Below, piece after piece: positions 9,049-18,255 of a stretch of 64,000 nucleotides of DNA. Made by a program: the position numbers and the translations under genes. The stretch's first letter is position 1, and every line of letters begins with the position of its first letter. Under the pieces are notes generated by a model. That model searched no databases. It was not told the origin of the DNA and worked only from the letters and a program-made list of their open reading frames with translations. This stretch comes from Pseudomonas sp. TH41 (GTDB taxonomy: Bacteria; Pseudomonadota; Gammaproteobacteria; Pseudomonadales; Pseudomonadaceae), in the NCBI RefSeq assembly GCF_016650695.1, contig NZ_JAEKFH010000003.1, forward strand, positions 3,023,501 to 3,087,500, read 5' to 3'.

Positions 9049-9456
9049 TTAGGCGCCGTCTTGGTCTTTCAGGTGCTCGAACAAGCCTTTTGGCATTTTC
9101 TTGCCATTGGCTTCGAAGTTGGCTTTTACGTTGTTGTAAGCCTCTTGCTCGTCGATGAAACCGTCATGGTTGGTGTCGATCTTGTCGAAATCGGACTTCG
9201 GCGCGACTTTCAGAAATTCGGCACGGGATACTTTGCCGTCGCCATCGGTGTCGGTTTTTGCCATCGATGCATCGCCACACTTGCCTTCGCCACATTTGCC
9301 TTCAGGGGTTTTCACCACCTGTTCGGCCGACGCCAGCAGGTAACCCTGAGTCAGGGGCTGCGAGGCGAACACGGAGCCGGACAACATCAAGCCACCCGCC
9401 AGGACAGCGCCGAGCAGGCCAATGGTGTTCTTGCTGAGAGTAGTGGTACGGGACAT
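9049..9456 (-). CDS. Secreted EF-hand protein with HvfA-type EGKCG motif
   Basis: A 135-residue protein with an N-terminal signal or anchor (hydrophobic residues 11-30, cleavage possible near VFA-SQ). At 52-61 is the tandem motif EGKCGEGKCG. Two complete EF-hand loops follow, DTDGDGKVSRAE (69-80) and DTNHDGFIDEQE (94-105), with all calcium ligands present. Repeated EGKCG is the mark of HvfA-type precursors, whose Cys are converted to oxazolone-thioamide metal ligands by HvfB/HvfC (DUF692/DUF2063). Here neither enzyme is adjacent, and the protein is longer than a plain precursor because of the EF hands. Modification is therefore uncertain; it could simply be a periplasmic calcium- or copper-binding protein. 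Confidence 0.78.
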   Translation of the reverse strand: MSRTTTLSKNTIGLLGAVLAGGLMLSGSVFASQPLTQGYLLASAEQVVKTPEGKCGEGKCGDASMAKTDTDGDGKVSRAEFLKVAPKSDFDKIDTNHDGFIDEQEAYNNVKANFEANGKKMPKGLFEHLKDQDGA

Positions 9457-9675
9457 TTACATTCTCCTGGGTTGCACAACACAACCGCTCAATAGTGGAC
9501 GCCACGACAGTGTGGCGTTAGCCGAAGCGGGCGGGGTGCCTTGCTCGGATGTGGCTATTTAACGGTCGGGGTGTATCGCAACTGTGTCGTGCAAGGGGGG
9601 AGTTTGTAAGCGAAGGGGGTGGATCGCGGGGATAGATACAGTGAGACACAGATCGTCTGTGCCACGAGAAACAAA

Positions 9676-9764
9676 TGTGGGAGCGGGCTTGCTCGCGAAA
9701 GCGGTGGATCAGGCAACAGTTCGTCGACTGACCCACCGCTTTCGCGAGCAAGCCCGCTCCCACA
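9676..9764. repeat. REPIN with fully self-complementary arms
   Basis: REP pair of the GTGGGAGCGGGCTTGCTCGC type. Pairing continues past the REPs into AAAGCGGTGG/CCACCGCTTT, leaving only a ~25-base apical loop. The rest of the 318-base gap 9457-9774 shows no gene; it should hold the promoter of the EF-hand gene. Confidence 0.88.
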
Positions 9765-9774
9765 CTAGACCGAG

Positions 9775-11073
9775 TTAGTGCAGCTTGAGCCGTGGCTCAG
9801 TCCCGCGTCCTATCTTGCTACCGAGCATCAACATCGCCGTACGAAACGCGCCATACAGCGCCATCTGGTGCATGCGGTACAGCGACACGTAAAACATCCG
9901 CGCCAGCCAGCCCTCGAGCATTACGCTGCCGGTCAGGTTGCCCATCAAGTTACCCACAGCCGAAAAACGCGACAGCGAGATCAGCGAGCCGTAGTCGGTG
10001 TACGTGTACTCCGGCAATGCCTTGCCTTCGATCCGCAGCTTCAGGGACTTGGCCAGCAACGATGCTTGCTGATGCGCAGCCTGTGCACGTGGCGGCACAT
10101 TGCGGTCAGTGCCCGGTTGCGGGCAGGCCGCGCAGTCACCGAAGGCGAAGATGTTCTCGTCGCGGGTGGTTTGCAGGGTCGGCAGCACTTGCAGCTGATT
10201 GATGCGGTTGGTTTCCAGGCCATCGATGTCCTTGAGGAAACCCGGTGCACGAATCCCCGCGGCCCAGACTTTCAGACTGGCATTGATCACTTTGCCATCG
10301 GCAGTGATCAGGCTGTCGGCCGTCACTTCGCTGACGGCGGCATTGGTCATGACGTTGACCCCGAGCTTCTCCAGGGTTTTATGCACCGGCCCGCCGATGC
10401 GTTCCGGCAGGGCTGGCAACACCCGTGGTCCGGCTTCGATCAGGGTGATGTGCATGTTTTCCGGCTTGATCCGGTCCAGACCATAGGCCGCCAGTTCGTG
10501 GGCGGCATTGTGCAGTTCCGCCGCCAGTTCGACGCCTGTGGCACCTGCGCCGACGATGGCGACGCTGATCTGCTCGACCTTGTCGGTTTGTCCGGCATGG
10601 GCACGCAGATAGTGGTTTAGCAATTGCTGGTGGAAGCGCTCAGCCTGTTTGCGGGTGTCGAGGAACAGGCAGTGCTGTGCCGCGCCCTGAGTACCGAAAT
10701 CGTTGGTGGTGCTGCCGACGGCGATCACCAGGGAGTCGTAGCCGAGTTCACGGGCCGGCACCAGTTCGACGCCGGCATCGTCGTAAGTGGCTGCCAGCTG
10801 GATTTTTTTCTGGGCGCGATCAAGCCCGCTCATGCGCCCCAGCTGGAACTCGAAGTGATTCCATTTTGCCTGGGCAACATAGTTGAGTTCGTCTTCGGAA
10901 GAGTTCAGCGATCCGGCCGCCACTTCGTGTAACAGCGGTTTCCAGATGTGAGTCAGGTTCGCGTCGACCAGCATCACACTGGCTGTGCCGCGCTTGCCCA
11001 GAGTCTTACCCAGACGGGTAGCCAACTCCAGACCGCCGGCGCCGCCGCCAACGATGACAATACGATGAGTCAT
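9775..11073 (-). CDS. ndh: Type II NADH:quinone oxidoreductase (NAD(P)/FAD-dependent)
   Basis: A 432-residue flavoprotein passing electrons from NADH to quinone without pumping protons. It has an N-terminal FAD-binding Rossmann motif GGGAGGLELA, a second dinucleotide fold VAIVGAGATGVELAAEL for NADH, and the FAD motif IFAFGDCAACP. A C-terminal amphipathic, partly hydrophobic stretch (WLARMFYVSLYRMHQMALYG) would bind it to the inner membrane. The start at 11073 (MTHRIVIV) puts the Rossmann motif at the usual distance from the N-terminus; an in-frame TTG at 11109 is less likely. Probably follows the DUF3094 gene in one transcript. Confidence 0.92.
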   Translation of the reverse strand: MTHRIVIVGGGAGGLELATRLGKTLGKRGTASVMLVDANLTHIWKPLLHEVAAGSLNSSEDELNYVAQAKWNHFEFQLGRMSGLDRAQKKIQLAATYDDAGVELVPARELGYDSLVIAVGSTTNDFGTQGAAQHCLFLDTRKQAERFHQQLLNHYLRAHAGQTDKVEQISVAIVGAGATGVELAAELHNAAHELAAYGLDRIKPENMHITLIEAGPRVLPALPERIGGPVHKTLEKLGVNVMTNAAVSEVTADSLITADGKVINASLKVWAAGIRAPGFLKDIDGLETNRINQLQVLPTLQTTRDENIFAFGDCAACPQPGTDRNVPPRAQAAHQQASLLAKSLKLRIEGKALPEYTYTDYGSLISLSRFSAVGNLMGNLTGSVMLEGWLARMFYVSLYRMHQMALYGAFRTAMLMLGSKIGRGTEPRLKLH

Positions 11074-11133
11074 GGGGATATCTCGCAAGGCTAAAAGAAA
11101 TCGGTGCAATTACCCGAGCGAGCGCGAGGCAGC

Positions 11134-11307
11134 TCATAGCGTCAGGTAACTGATAAGTCGGCTCAACAGGCCCAAACCAATGGTCACTGCCAATACCACC
11201 ACCAGGAGCATCCACGGCCGGAAAGGCCGGCGCTCGACTCGGTGCTGGGACAGGTGCAGGTACTCTTCGACATGCTTCTGGTCGTCGGGGTTCAGGCGGC
11301 TGGTCAT
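11134..11307 (-). CDS. DUF3094 family small membrane protein
   Basis: A 57-residue protein beginning MTSRLNPDDQKHVEEYL with one C-terminal membrane segment (WMLLVVVLAVTIGLGLL). The charged N-terminus and single C-terminal helix match DUF3094, a Pseudomonas family of unknown role. It lies 60 bases upstream of the NADH dehydrogenase on the same strand and may be co-transcribed with it. Confidence 0.82.
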   Translation of the reverse strand: MTSRLNPDDQKHVEEYLHLSQHRVERRPFRPWMLLVVVLAVTIGLGLLSRLISYLTL

Positions 11308-11480
11308 AAAGGCCTCGTCAGGTAGACGTTGCTGAATGTGTAGAAGCTACAGGCTGATTTAACGAACGTTGAACGGAGCATAGCCGTTGCCTGGAACTCT
11401 CGACGCTCACGGTATCGTCCAGGCGAAGGATTTCACTTTGTAACACCCGGGCCGTGGTTTCGCCATGGCCGCGAACGGGT

Positions 11481-12107
11481 TCACAGGCTGATCCCGACAT
11501 CGAACAGGATGCTGCGCCCCAGGTTGCTGCGCAGGAAGTCCGGCGCGTCCGGATGCGCAAATAAAACACGGGCAAACGTCGGACCGACCAGCGACAACGA
11601 CCGCCAGCCCTGACGCAGGTATTCAGTGGGGGGCGGGAAATGGCTGTTGAGGTCCAGCACTTCGCGCTTGAGGCTGGCGAAGGCGATGATGTCCAGTTCC
11701 CCCAGATCCATCCCGCGTTCTTTGTAGTTGTGGGCTTTTTTGCGCAAGGTCGGTGCCAGTCTCAGCAAGAAATCATTGGCCGGAATGCGCTTGGGTTTGG
11801 CCTCGCGGCGCACCAGCGAACTCAGCGAAAACGCGCTGCGCCGGCGTTGCAGCTCGTCGCGCCATTCATCGTTGAGACGCCGGCCTTCGTCGAGCACGAA
11901 AAAAACCTCGAAATTCGCATCGCGAAACAGCACGTCTGGCGGTTCCCCGGCGGGGGCGAATTCATCGGTGCGGTAGGGGATGTTCAGGCCTTGCAGCAGG
12001 CGCTGGCACACCCAACGCTCGCGCTCCCATTTGCGGGCATTGGAAAGGAACGCGTTGGCTTGCTCGGCCGCGATGGTCAGCAGGCGTAAATAATCTGAGT
12101 CATCCAT
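11481..12107 (-). CDS. DUF1780 family protein
   Basis: A 208-residue soluble protein recognised as the Pseudomonas DUF1780 family (MDDSDYLRLLTI near the start, ERERWVCQRLLQGLNIPYR in the middle, C-terminus ending DVGISL). No signal peptide or membrane segment. The ATG at 12107 fits the family; the frame extends upstream without support. Function unknown. It faces away from the benzoate transport operon, whose operator lies ~105 bases from this start codon. Confidence 0.85.
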   Translation of the reverse strand: MDDSDYLRLLTIAAEQANAFLSNARKWERERWVCQRLLQGLNIPYRTDEFAPAGEPPDVLFRDANFEVFFVLDEGRRLNDEWRDELQRRRSAFSLSSLVRREAKPKRIPANDFLLRLAPTLRKKAHNYKERGMDLGELDIIAFASLKREVLDLNSHFPPPTEYLRQGWRSLSLVGPTFARVLFAHPDAPDFLRSNLGRSILFDVGISL

Positions 12108-12212
12108 AGGCCCAAGCTTAGCGTTCAAATGCGATCGCAAAGAAGACAGTTTGTCGGAGAAGAGCAAAAGCCTGCCGCAACAAACCCTCATTCAGCTCCC
12201 GGTTCAGCCCAT

Positions 12213-12275
12213 TGCACAAAACGGATAGCGGTCTGCGCAGAGCGGATATTGCCCGGCGCCCGGCAACTTTACCCT
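12213..12275 (+). promoter_or_regulatory. XylS/BenR-type operator and promoter of benKEF-mcp
   Basis: Two direct sites of the pattern TGCA-N6-GGNTA: TGCA-N6-GGATA at 12213-12227 and TGCG-N6-GGATA at 12234-12248. They are separated by 6 bases (21-base period, two helical turns). A -10-like TACCCT follows 21 bases after the proximal site (12270-12275). The P. putida Pm promoter, bound by XylS or BenR, has the same half-site, 6-base gap and roughly the same distance to its -10. The operator precedes benK by ~95 bases, so the operon is probably induced by benzoate through BenR. Confidence 0.8.
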
Positions 12276-12341
12276 CGGCTTTACGGGACGTTAGCCGCTT
12301 TACCGACGCTCTTAAAAAAACAACAACAAGAGATAAATGCC

Positions 12342-13715
12342 ATGCGCAAGATCGACGTACATGAGGTTATCGACAACGCACGATTCAACCGCTTTCACTG
12401 GATGGTGCTGTTTTGGTGTGCCCTGATCATCATTTTCGACGGCTACGATTTGGTGATCTACGGCGTGGTGTTGCCGATGCTGATGAAAGAGTGGGGGCTC
12501 AGTCCTTTGCAGGCCGGCGCACTGGGAAGTTATGCACTGTTCGGAATGATGTTCGGCGCGCTGTTTTTCGGCCCGCTCTCGGACAAGATCGGCCGCAAGA
12601 AAGCCATCACGATCTGCGTGATGCTCTTCAGCGGTTTTACCTTGCTCAATGGTTTTGCCCGCAACCCCACCGAGTTTGGCATTTGCCGGTTCATGGCCGG
12701 GCTGGGGATTGGCGGGGTGATGCCCAATGTCGTGGCGCTGATGAATGAGTACGCGCCGAAGAAAATCCGTAGCACGCTGGTGGCGATCATGTTCAGCGGT
12801 TACTCCGTGGGCGGCATGCTCTCGGCGGGGCTCGGCATCGTGCTGATCCCCAGTTTTGGCTGGCAGTCGGTGTTTTACGTCGCGGTGCTGCCGTTGGTGC
12901 TGTTGCCACTGATCATGTACTTCCTGCCCGAGTCGGTGGGTTTCATGTTGCGTCAGGGGCGCAATGAAGAGACGCGCAACATTCTCCAGCGGGTTGATCC
13001 GGCGTACGTCGCGCAAACCAGTGATCAACTGAACATGAGCGAAGTGAAGGGCACCGGCACCCCAGTGCTGCAACTGTTTCGCGAGGGGCGTGCGCTGCGC
13101 ACGCTGATGCTGTGGCTGGCGTTTTTCTGCTGCTTGCTGATGGTGTACGCCTTGAGTTCATGGCTGCCGAAACTGATGGCCAACGCCGGTTACAGCCTGG
13201 GGTCGAGCCTGTCGTTCCTGCTGGTGCTCAACTTCGGCGCCATTTTCGGTGCGGTCGGCGGCGGCGTACTGGGTGACAAACTCAACCTGCCGCGGGTGTT
13301 GGCGGTGTTCTTCGCGGTGGCTGCCGTGTCGATCACCTTGCTGGGTTTCAATAGCCCGATGCCGCTGTTGTACCTGCTGATTGCCATTGCCGGCGCCACA
13401 ACCATCGGTTCGCAGATTCTGTTGTACGCCTGTGCTGCGCAGTTCTACTCCATGACCATTCGCTCCACTGGTTTGGGGTGGGCGTCGGGCATCGGGCGCA
13501 ACGGTGCAATCGTCGGTCCGTTGCTGGGCGGTGCTTTGCTCGGGATCAGCCTGCCGCTGCAACTGAACTTCATGGCGTTTGCCTTGCCCGGCGCGGTGGC
13601 CGCGATGGCCATGACCGTGTTCGCCATCAGCAGTCAGCGCAGCACCCGGCAAATGCAAATGCTGTCGGGCATACGCCACGGCTCGCCAGACGGGTCTGTC
13701 GGCGAAGCTTCATGA
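12342..13715 (+). CDS. benK: Benzoate/aromatic acid MFS transporter BenK (AAHS family)
   Basis: A 457-residue 12-helix major facilitator of the aromatic acid:H+ symporter group. Helix 1 contains DGYDLVIYG, whose Asp is a hallmark of the group, and the loop between helices 2 and 3 carries the MFS motif GPLSDKIGRKKA. The start ATG at 12342 follows AAGAG in the leader; the reading frame extends upstream through the operator and is not used. The stop overlaps benE in an ATGA. It should import benzoate or a similar carboxylate. Confidence 0.88.
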   Translation: MRKIDVHEVIDNARFNRFHWMVLFWCALIIIFDGYDLVIYGVVLPMLMKEWGLSPLQAGALGSYALFGMMFGALFFGPLSDKIGRKKAITICVMLFSGFTLLNGFARNPTEFGICRFMAGLGIGGVMPNVVALMNEYAPKKIRSTLVAIMFSGYSVGGMLSAGLGIVLIPSFGWQSVFYVAVLPLVLLPLIMYFLPESVGFMLRQGRNEETRNILQRVDPAYVAQTSDQLNMSEVKGTGTPVLQLFREGRALRTLMLWLAFFCCLLMVYALSSWLPKLMANAGYSLGSSLSFLLVLNFGAIFGAVGGGVLGDKLNLPRVLAVFFAVAAVSITLLGFNSPMPLLYLLIAIAGATTIGSQILLYACAAQFYSMTIRSTGLGWASGIGRNGAIVGPLLGGALLGISLPLQLNFMAFALPGAVAAMAMTVFAISSQRSTRQMQMLSGIRHGSPDGSVGEAS

Positions 13716-14932
13716 AAGCGCTCGTCAGGGACTTTTCCCTGTCTGCGGCCGTCGCCGGATTTATCGCCACGGTGATTTCGTACGCAGGCCCCTTGGTGAT
13801 CATTTTTCAGGCTGCCGAGACCGCGCATCTGTCGCGGGAAGTGCTGTCGTCCTGGGTGTGGGCGATTTCCATCGGCAGCGCGGTGCTTGGCATGGGTCTG
13901 AGCCTGCGTTATCGCGTGCCGGTGATCATCGCGTGGTCGGCGCCGGGCTCGGCGCTGCTGGTGGCGTTGTTGCCGGGGATCTCCATGCCGGAGGCGGTGG
14001 GAGCGTATCTGGTCAGCAGCCTGATCATTTTCCTGGTCGGGGTGTCGGGGGCATTTGACCGGATCATCAGCAAACTGCCGGCGGCGATCGCGGCGGCGAT
14101 GCTGGCGGGGATTCTGTTCCGCTTCGGCACCGGGTTGTTCGTCTCGTTGCAGGGCAAGCCGTTGCTGGTGCTGGCGATGTTTGCCACGTACCTGATCTGC
14201 AAACGGCTGATGCCACGTTATGCGGTGTTGATGGTGCTGCTGGTGGGCTGCTCGATGGCTTTTCTCACCGGTGATTTGCACAGTCAAGCACTGGTGATCG
14301 GTTTGGCCACGCCGGTGTGGATCACGCCCGTGTTCAGTCTGAGTGCGACCCTGAACATCGCCTTGCCATTGGTGATGGTCGCCCTGACCGGTCAGTTCGT
14401 TCCCGGTATGGCGGTGCTGCGCGCCAGCGGGTACGCAACGCCGGCCGGTCCGATCATCGCCAGCAGCGCGTTGGGCACGGCGCTGTTGGCACCGTTCGGC
14501 TGCCACGGGCTGAATCTGGCGGCGATCACCGCCGCCATTTGTACCGGTCGCGAGGCCCATGAACATCCCGGCAAGCGCTACGTCGCCGGGGTTGTCGGTG
14601 GGCTGTGTTACCTGGTGCTGGGGATCTTCGGTGCCACCCTGGTTTCGCTGTTTTCGGCATTCCCCAAAGAACTGATCGCGGCACTGGCCGGGCTGGCACT
14701 GTTCGCCGCGATTGCCGGGGCGTTGGCCGGCGCAATGGCGGTGCCGAACGATCGCGAAGCGGCGCTGGTGACCTTTCTTACGACCGCGTCGGGTATGTCG
14801 CTGTTGGGTTTGTCCGCTGCATTTTGGGGACTGATTTTCGGCATGGTCACCCACGTGCTGTTAAGCGTCCGCCGTCCCATCCTCCGCAGCGAAACCGCTG
14901 CGGCTGAAGCACTTGAAGCTATCGATCAATAA
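13712..14932 (+). CDS. benE: Benzoate/H+ symporter BenE
   Basis: A 406-residue inner membrane protein with about 12 hydrophobic segments and the BenE signatures [14 protein letters not shown] and [21 protein letters not shown]. It is the second benzoate importer of the operon. It starts within the benK stop (ATGA), so translation is coupled. Having two inner membrane importers of different families in one operon is common in pseudomonad ben clusters, but there they sit beside benABCD. Confidence 0.92.
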   Translation: MKALVRDFSLSAAVAGFIATVISYAGPLVIIFQAAETAHLSREVLSSWVWAISIGSAVLGMGLSLRYRVPVIIAWSAPGSALLVALLPGISMPEAVGAYLVSSLIIFLVGVSGAFDRIISKLPAAIAAAMLAGILFRFGTGLFVSLQGKPLLVLAMFATYLICKRLMPRYAVLMVLLVGCSMAFLTGDLHSQALVIGLATPVWITPVFSLSATLNIALPLVMVALTGQFVPGMAVLRASGYATPAGPIIASSALGTALLAPFGCHGLNLAAITAAICTGREAHEHPGKRYVAGVVGGLCYLVLGIFGATLVSLFSAFPKELIAALAGLALFAAIAGALAGAMAVPNDREAALVTFLTTASGMSLLGLSAAFWGLIFGMVTHVLLSVRRPILRSETAAAEALEAIDQ

Positions 14933-14949
14933 AAATAAGAGAAAAAACG

Positions 14950-16218
14950 ATGAAACAGATTCTTCCAACAACCGCTTCAGTGTTGTCCATGGCTGTCGTC
15001 TCGGGTTTCTCCGCCTGTGCGATGGCGGCCGAGGGCGGCTTCATCGAAGACACCACGGCCACCTTGCAAGCACGCAATTACTACTTCAGCCGGGACTTTT
15101 CCGACATCGTCGGGGCCAACAAACAGTCGAAGGCTGAAGAGTGGGCACAGGGCTTCATCCTCAACGTCAAATCCGGTTACACCCAGGGCCCCATCGGTTT
15201 TGGCGTGGATGTCATCGGCCTGCTCGGCCTCAAACTCGACAGCAGTCCGGACCGGGTCAATACGGGTTTGCTGCCGGTAAATGATGAGGGGCGCGCGGCA
15301 AATGATTACAGCCGACTGGCAGGCGCGTTGAAGGTGCGCTACTCCAAAACCGAGCTGAAGGTGGGTGAGCTGCAGCCTAATTTGCCGGTGCTGGCCTTCA
15401 GTGATATCCGCCTGCTGCCGCCCAGCTACCAGGGTGCAAGCATCAGCTCCAATGAGATCAATGGCCTGACGTTGCAGGGTGGCCATTTGAGTACGACCAG
15501 CCTGCGCAACGAAGCCGGCGACGAGAAAATGCAAGCCATGCTCGGCCACGTGCCGCAGCGTCAGGTCAGCAGTGATGGCTTCAACTTTGCCGGCGCCGAT
15601 TACGTCTTCAATGATAAACGCAGCTCGGTCAGCGCCTGGTTCGGGCAACTGGAGGATATCTACAACCAGCGCTTTCTCGGCTTCAAGCACAGTCAGCCGT
15701 TGGGCGACTGGACCCTGGGCGCCAACCTCGGCTACTACGATTCGCGCGAAGACGGCAAAAAGTTGCTCGGTAACATCGATAACCAGGCGTTCTTTTCCCT
15801 GCTGTCGGCCAAGCACGGCGGCCATACGTTTTATGTCGGCTATCAGGGCATGTTCGGCGACAGCGCCTTCCCGAGGGTTTTTGCCAACATCTCGCCGCTG
15901 GGCAACGAGGTCCCGACTTACGAGTTCGCTTACACCGATGAGCGTTCCTGGCAGGCGCGTTATGACTACGATTTCGCCGCCCTCGGTGTGCCAGGGCTGA
16001 CCAGCACCGTGCGTTACATCACCGGTAACAACGTCGACACAGGGAAAGGGTTCGAGGGCAAGGACCGCGAGCGTGATCTCGACCTCGGCTATGTGCTGCA
16101 AAGCGGCAGCCTCAAAGGCCTCGGGATTCGCGTGCGCAACGCGATGGCCCGCTCCAACTACCGCAGTGATATCGACGAAAACCGCCTAATACTCAGTTAC
16201 ACCTGGACGCTGCTATGA
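14950..16218 (+). CDS. benF: OprD-family outer membrane porin (BenF-like)
   Basis: A 422-residue porin with a cleavable signal peptide (cleavage after [12 protein letters not shown]). The mature N-terminus [22 protein letters not shown] is the OprD-family signature, and the C-terminus ends in an aromatic beta-strand (LSYTWTLL). OprD-family channels of this subfamily take up aromatic acids. Its place after benK and benE supports a benzoate-type substrate, giving a path across both membranes. It follows benE by 17 bases and overlaps the next gene by 4. Confidence 0.88.
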   Translation: MKQILPTTASVLSMAVVSGFSACAMAAEGGFIEDTTATLQARNYYFSRDFSDIVGANKQSKAEEWAQGFILNVKSGYTQGPIGFGVDVIGLLGLKLDSSPDRVNTGLLPVNDEGRAANDYSRLAGALKVRYSKTELKVGELQPNLPVLAFSDIRLLPPSYQGASISSNEINGLTLQGGHLSTTSLRNEAGDEKMQAMLGHVPQRQVSSDGFNFAGADYVFNDKRSSVSAWFGQLEDIYNQRFLGFKHSQPLGDWTLGANLGYYDSREDGKKLLGNIDNQAFFSLLSAKHGGHTFYVGYQGMFGDSAFPRVFANISPLGNEVPTYEFAYTDERSWQARYDYDFAALGVPGLTSTVRYITGNNVDTGKGFEGKDRERDLDLGYVLQSGSLKGLGIRVRNAMARSNYRSDIDENRLILSYTWTLL

Positions 16219-16862
16219 CCCCTGAAAAAGAACAGCCACTGTACAAAATCGGCTTGCAGGTCAAGCTGGAGCAATTGACCGAGTCGGTGCTGCAAACCGA
16301 GGAAGACATGCGCTTTGCCAATCAACTGGCGCGCACGGCGGGCGAACGGGTCAAGGCGAGTGCGCAGAGCATGCAGTCTTCGGCCAGTGTGCTGGAGGAT
16401 CTGAATCGCTACATGCAGCGGCTGGATCAAGTGTTCGACGAGCTTGGCAGTCAGTCGATGCGCATCGGCGCGATTGTCGGCAGCATCCAGGACATTTCCC
16501 GTCAGACCAACCTGTTGGCGTTGAACGCGGCTATCGAGGCAGCGAGGGCGGGCAGCCACGGCCGAGGGTTTGCGGTAGTGGCCGATGAGGTGCGCAATCT
16601 CTCGCGTCAGGCGGCGGACTCCAGTGCGCAGATCCGGCAAATCGCCACGGGGCTGGAGCAGTCAGCGGAGCAGGCGCGCCAAGGGCTTCAGCAGTTGTCC
16701 GGCTCAACCCGTCTGGGCCTGGAAAAGGCTGGAGTGGCGTTGCATTCGATGGGTGAAGTGCAAAGCGGTGCGGTGGCCAGGGTCGAGGTGGTCGAACGGA
16801 TCATGGCGCGCCTGGCCGGCCTGCATGATTTGGCATTGCAGGCGAAACGGATGATTGCCTGA
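16215..16862 (+). CDS. Short soluble methyl-accepting chemotaxis protein, signalling domain only
   Basis: A 215-residue protein consisting almost entirely of an MCP signalling domain. The hairpin tip is [19 protein letters not shown] followed by [18 protein letters not shown], as in transducers that bind CheA and CheW. There is no membrane segment, HAMP domain or recognisable sensor; residues 1-60 are a predicted helical lead-in. Typical transducers are over 500 residues. The start overlaps the porin stop (ATGA), so it is co-produced with benzoate uptake proteins. It might sense the cytoplasmic state or pair with another receptor; sequence does not decide. Confidence 0.85.
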   Translation: MTPEKEQPLYKIGLQVKLEQLTESVLQTEEDMRFANQLARTAGERVKASAQSMQSSASVLEDLNRYMQRLDQVFDELGSQSMRIGAIVGSIQDISRQTNLLALNAAIEAARAGSHGRGFAVVADEVRNLSRQAADSSAQIRQIATGLEQSAEQARQGLQQLSGSTRLGLEKAGVALHSMGEVQSGAVARVEVVERIMARLAGLHDLALQAKRMIA

Positions 16863-16880
16863 GTCGTGCATTGCCGCGTG

Positions 16881-17120
16881 TTACAGGCTGCTCTCGCAGT
16901 TGCCCATGACCTTGTACGTCACGCGATGGGTCTGGCCTTGATGATCGACATACACCATGGTCGCCGGCACGACGTCACAGGCGGTTGCGGTGTCGCTCAC
17001 TGAAATCACCTTGGCGATGTCCAGCGGTTGTGCCGGGTCATAGGGGGTGGCGGGCGCGTTGCCGGCCGCCATGGCCGAGGTGGCGACGACGGTCAAAAAC
17101 AGACTGATCAAGGTTTTCAT
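16881..17120 (-). CDS. DUF2790 family periplasmic protein
   Basis: A 79-residue protein with a signal peptide (cleavage after SAMA) and a ~60-residue mature domain containing two cysteines (residues 48 and 75) likely to be disulfide bonded. The pattern DIAKVISVSD...VVPATMVYVDHQG...TYKVMGNC is that of DUF2790, a Pseudomonas family often induced by metals or stress but without a defined role. It faces the MCP gene, with 18 bases between their ends. Confidence 0.85.
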   Translation of the reverse strand: MKTLISLFLTVVATSAMAAGNAPATPYDPAQPLDIAKVISVSDTATACDVVPATMVYVDHQGQTHRVTYKVMGNCESSL

Positions 17121-17327
17121 TGTTGTGGGCTCGAGGTGGGTTTCGATGCTTGAAGTTTAGTCTTTGCCCGCGAGCGATAAAGGGGCCTGGGTCTGATTCA
17201 GCCTTGCAGAAAACGTAACAATCGTTGGCTTCGGGAGCATGCCCATTGCAAACTCGAGGGGCATTCAAAGCCCGGTGTAGACTGAGAACCTGACCTCTTC
17301 CAACAAAGACAAGGGAGTGCGCCCGCC

Positions 17328-18017
17328 ATGATCGGCGCCGAGTTACTGTCCCCCGAAACCCTCACCGTGGGGTGGCTGGTCTATGTGCCGGTATTGATCT
17401 GGGCGGTCGCGCGTGCATCGTGGGTCGAATTGTTCACCGACAGCCGGCGTCAGCATTTGCTGTTCGGCACGGTGTTCGCGTTATTCACCCTGTGGCTGGT
17501 CCGACGTGATTTCGATACAGGCGTTTCGTACCACTTTATCGGCATGACGGCGGTGACCTTGCTGCTGGACTGGCCGTTGGCGATTGTCGGCGGGCTGGTT
17601 GCGCAGATGGGCCTGGTGTTGCTCGGCCATCAGGACCTGGCGGCCGTCGGCGTGAATGGATCGCTGCTGATCCTGCTGCCGGTGCTGGTCACCGAGTGTT
17701 GCGCGATACTGGTGGAGCGAGCGCAACCGCGTAATCCCTTTGTGTATATCTTCGTTTCCGGTTTCTTTGCGGCGGCGCTGTCGGCATTGCTGTGTCTGCT
17801 GCTGGCGCTGTGGTTGCTGTGGTTCGACGAGCGCTTCGAGATGCCGTACTGGCTGGAAGATTTTATCGGTTATCTGTGGCTGCTGATTTTTCCGGAAGCC
17901 TTTATCAACGGCATGATCGTCAGCGCACTGGTGGTATTCAGTCCCGAGTGGCTGGAGACGTTCAACCGCACGCGCTACCTTTCGGCACCGTGGAAAGACG
18001 ACGATCCCAAGTCCTGA
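17328..18017 (+). CDS. Energy-coupling-factor type permease (CbiM-like)
   Basis: A 229-residue integral membrane protein with about six hydrophobic segments, matching the short ECF ABC-transporter permease family of pseudomonads, distantly related to cobalt/nickel CbiM. No ATPase or T-component gene is nearby, so it either works alone or shares partners encoded elsewhere. The ATG at 17328 follows AAGGGAG by 12 bases. Substrate unknown; a metal ion is possible. Confidence 0.7.
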   Translation: MIGAELLSPETLTVGWLVYVPVLIWAVARASWVELFTDSRRQHLLFGTVFALFTLWLVRRDFDTGVSYHFIGMTAVTLLLDWPLAIVGGLVAQMGLVLLGHQDLAAVGVNGSLLILLPVLVTECCAILVERAQPRNPFVYIFVSGFFAAALSALLCLLLALWLLWFDERFEMPYWLEDFIGYLWLLIFPEAFINGMIVSALVVFSPEWLETFNRTRYLSAPWKDDDPKS

Positions 18018-18054
18018 TCCCTCTCAAGCCTGAAATCGTCGACGTCTGCATGGA

Positions 18055-18255
18055 TCAGTGGCGCGGGTCGAAGTCTTCGCTGAACAATTCGTCCTCGGCA
18101 TCCGGGCTGACCGGAATCTTGTGTTCTTCCGACGCCCAGGCGCCCAGGTCGATCAGTTTGCAGCGGTCCGAACAGAATGGCCGGTAGGTGCTGGTGGCGC
18201 TCCATTCAACCGGGGCGCCGCAGGTTGGGCATTCGACGACAGGGGGTTGGCTCAT
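18055..18255 (-). CDS. yacG: DNA gyrase inhibitor YacG
   Basis: A 66-residue zinc protein with Cys ligands C9, C12, C28 and C32 (CPTC and CSDRC), followed by the acidic C-terminal tail that binds GyrB in the E. coli protein. It overlaps the coaE stop by 4 bases and is the last gene of the pilBCD-coaE-yacG set. Confidence 0.93.
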   Translation of the reverse strand: MSQPPVVECPTCGAPVEWSATSTYRPFCSDRCKLIDLGAWASEEHKIPVSPDAEDELFSEDFDPRH

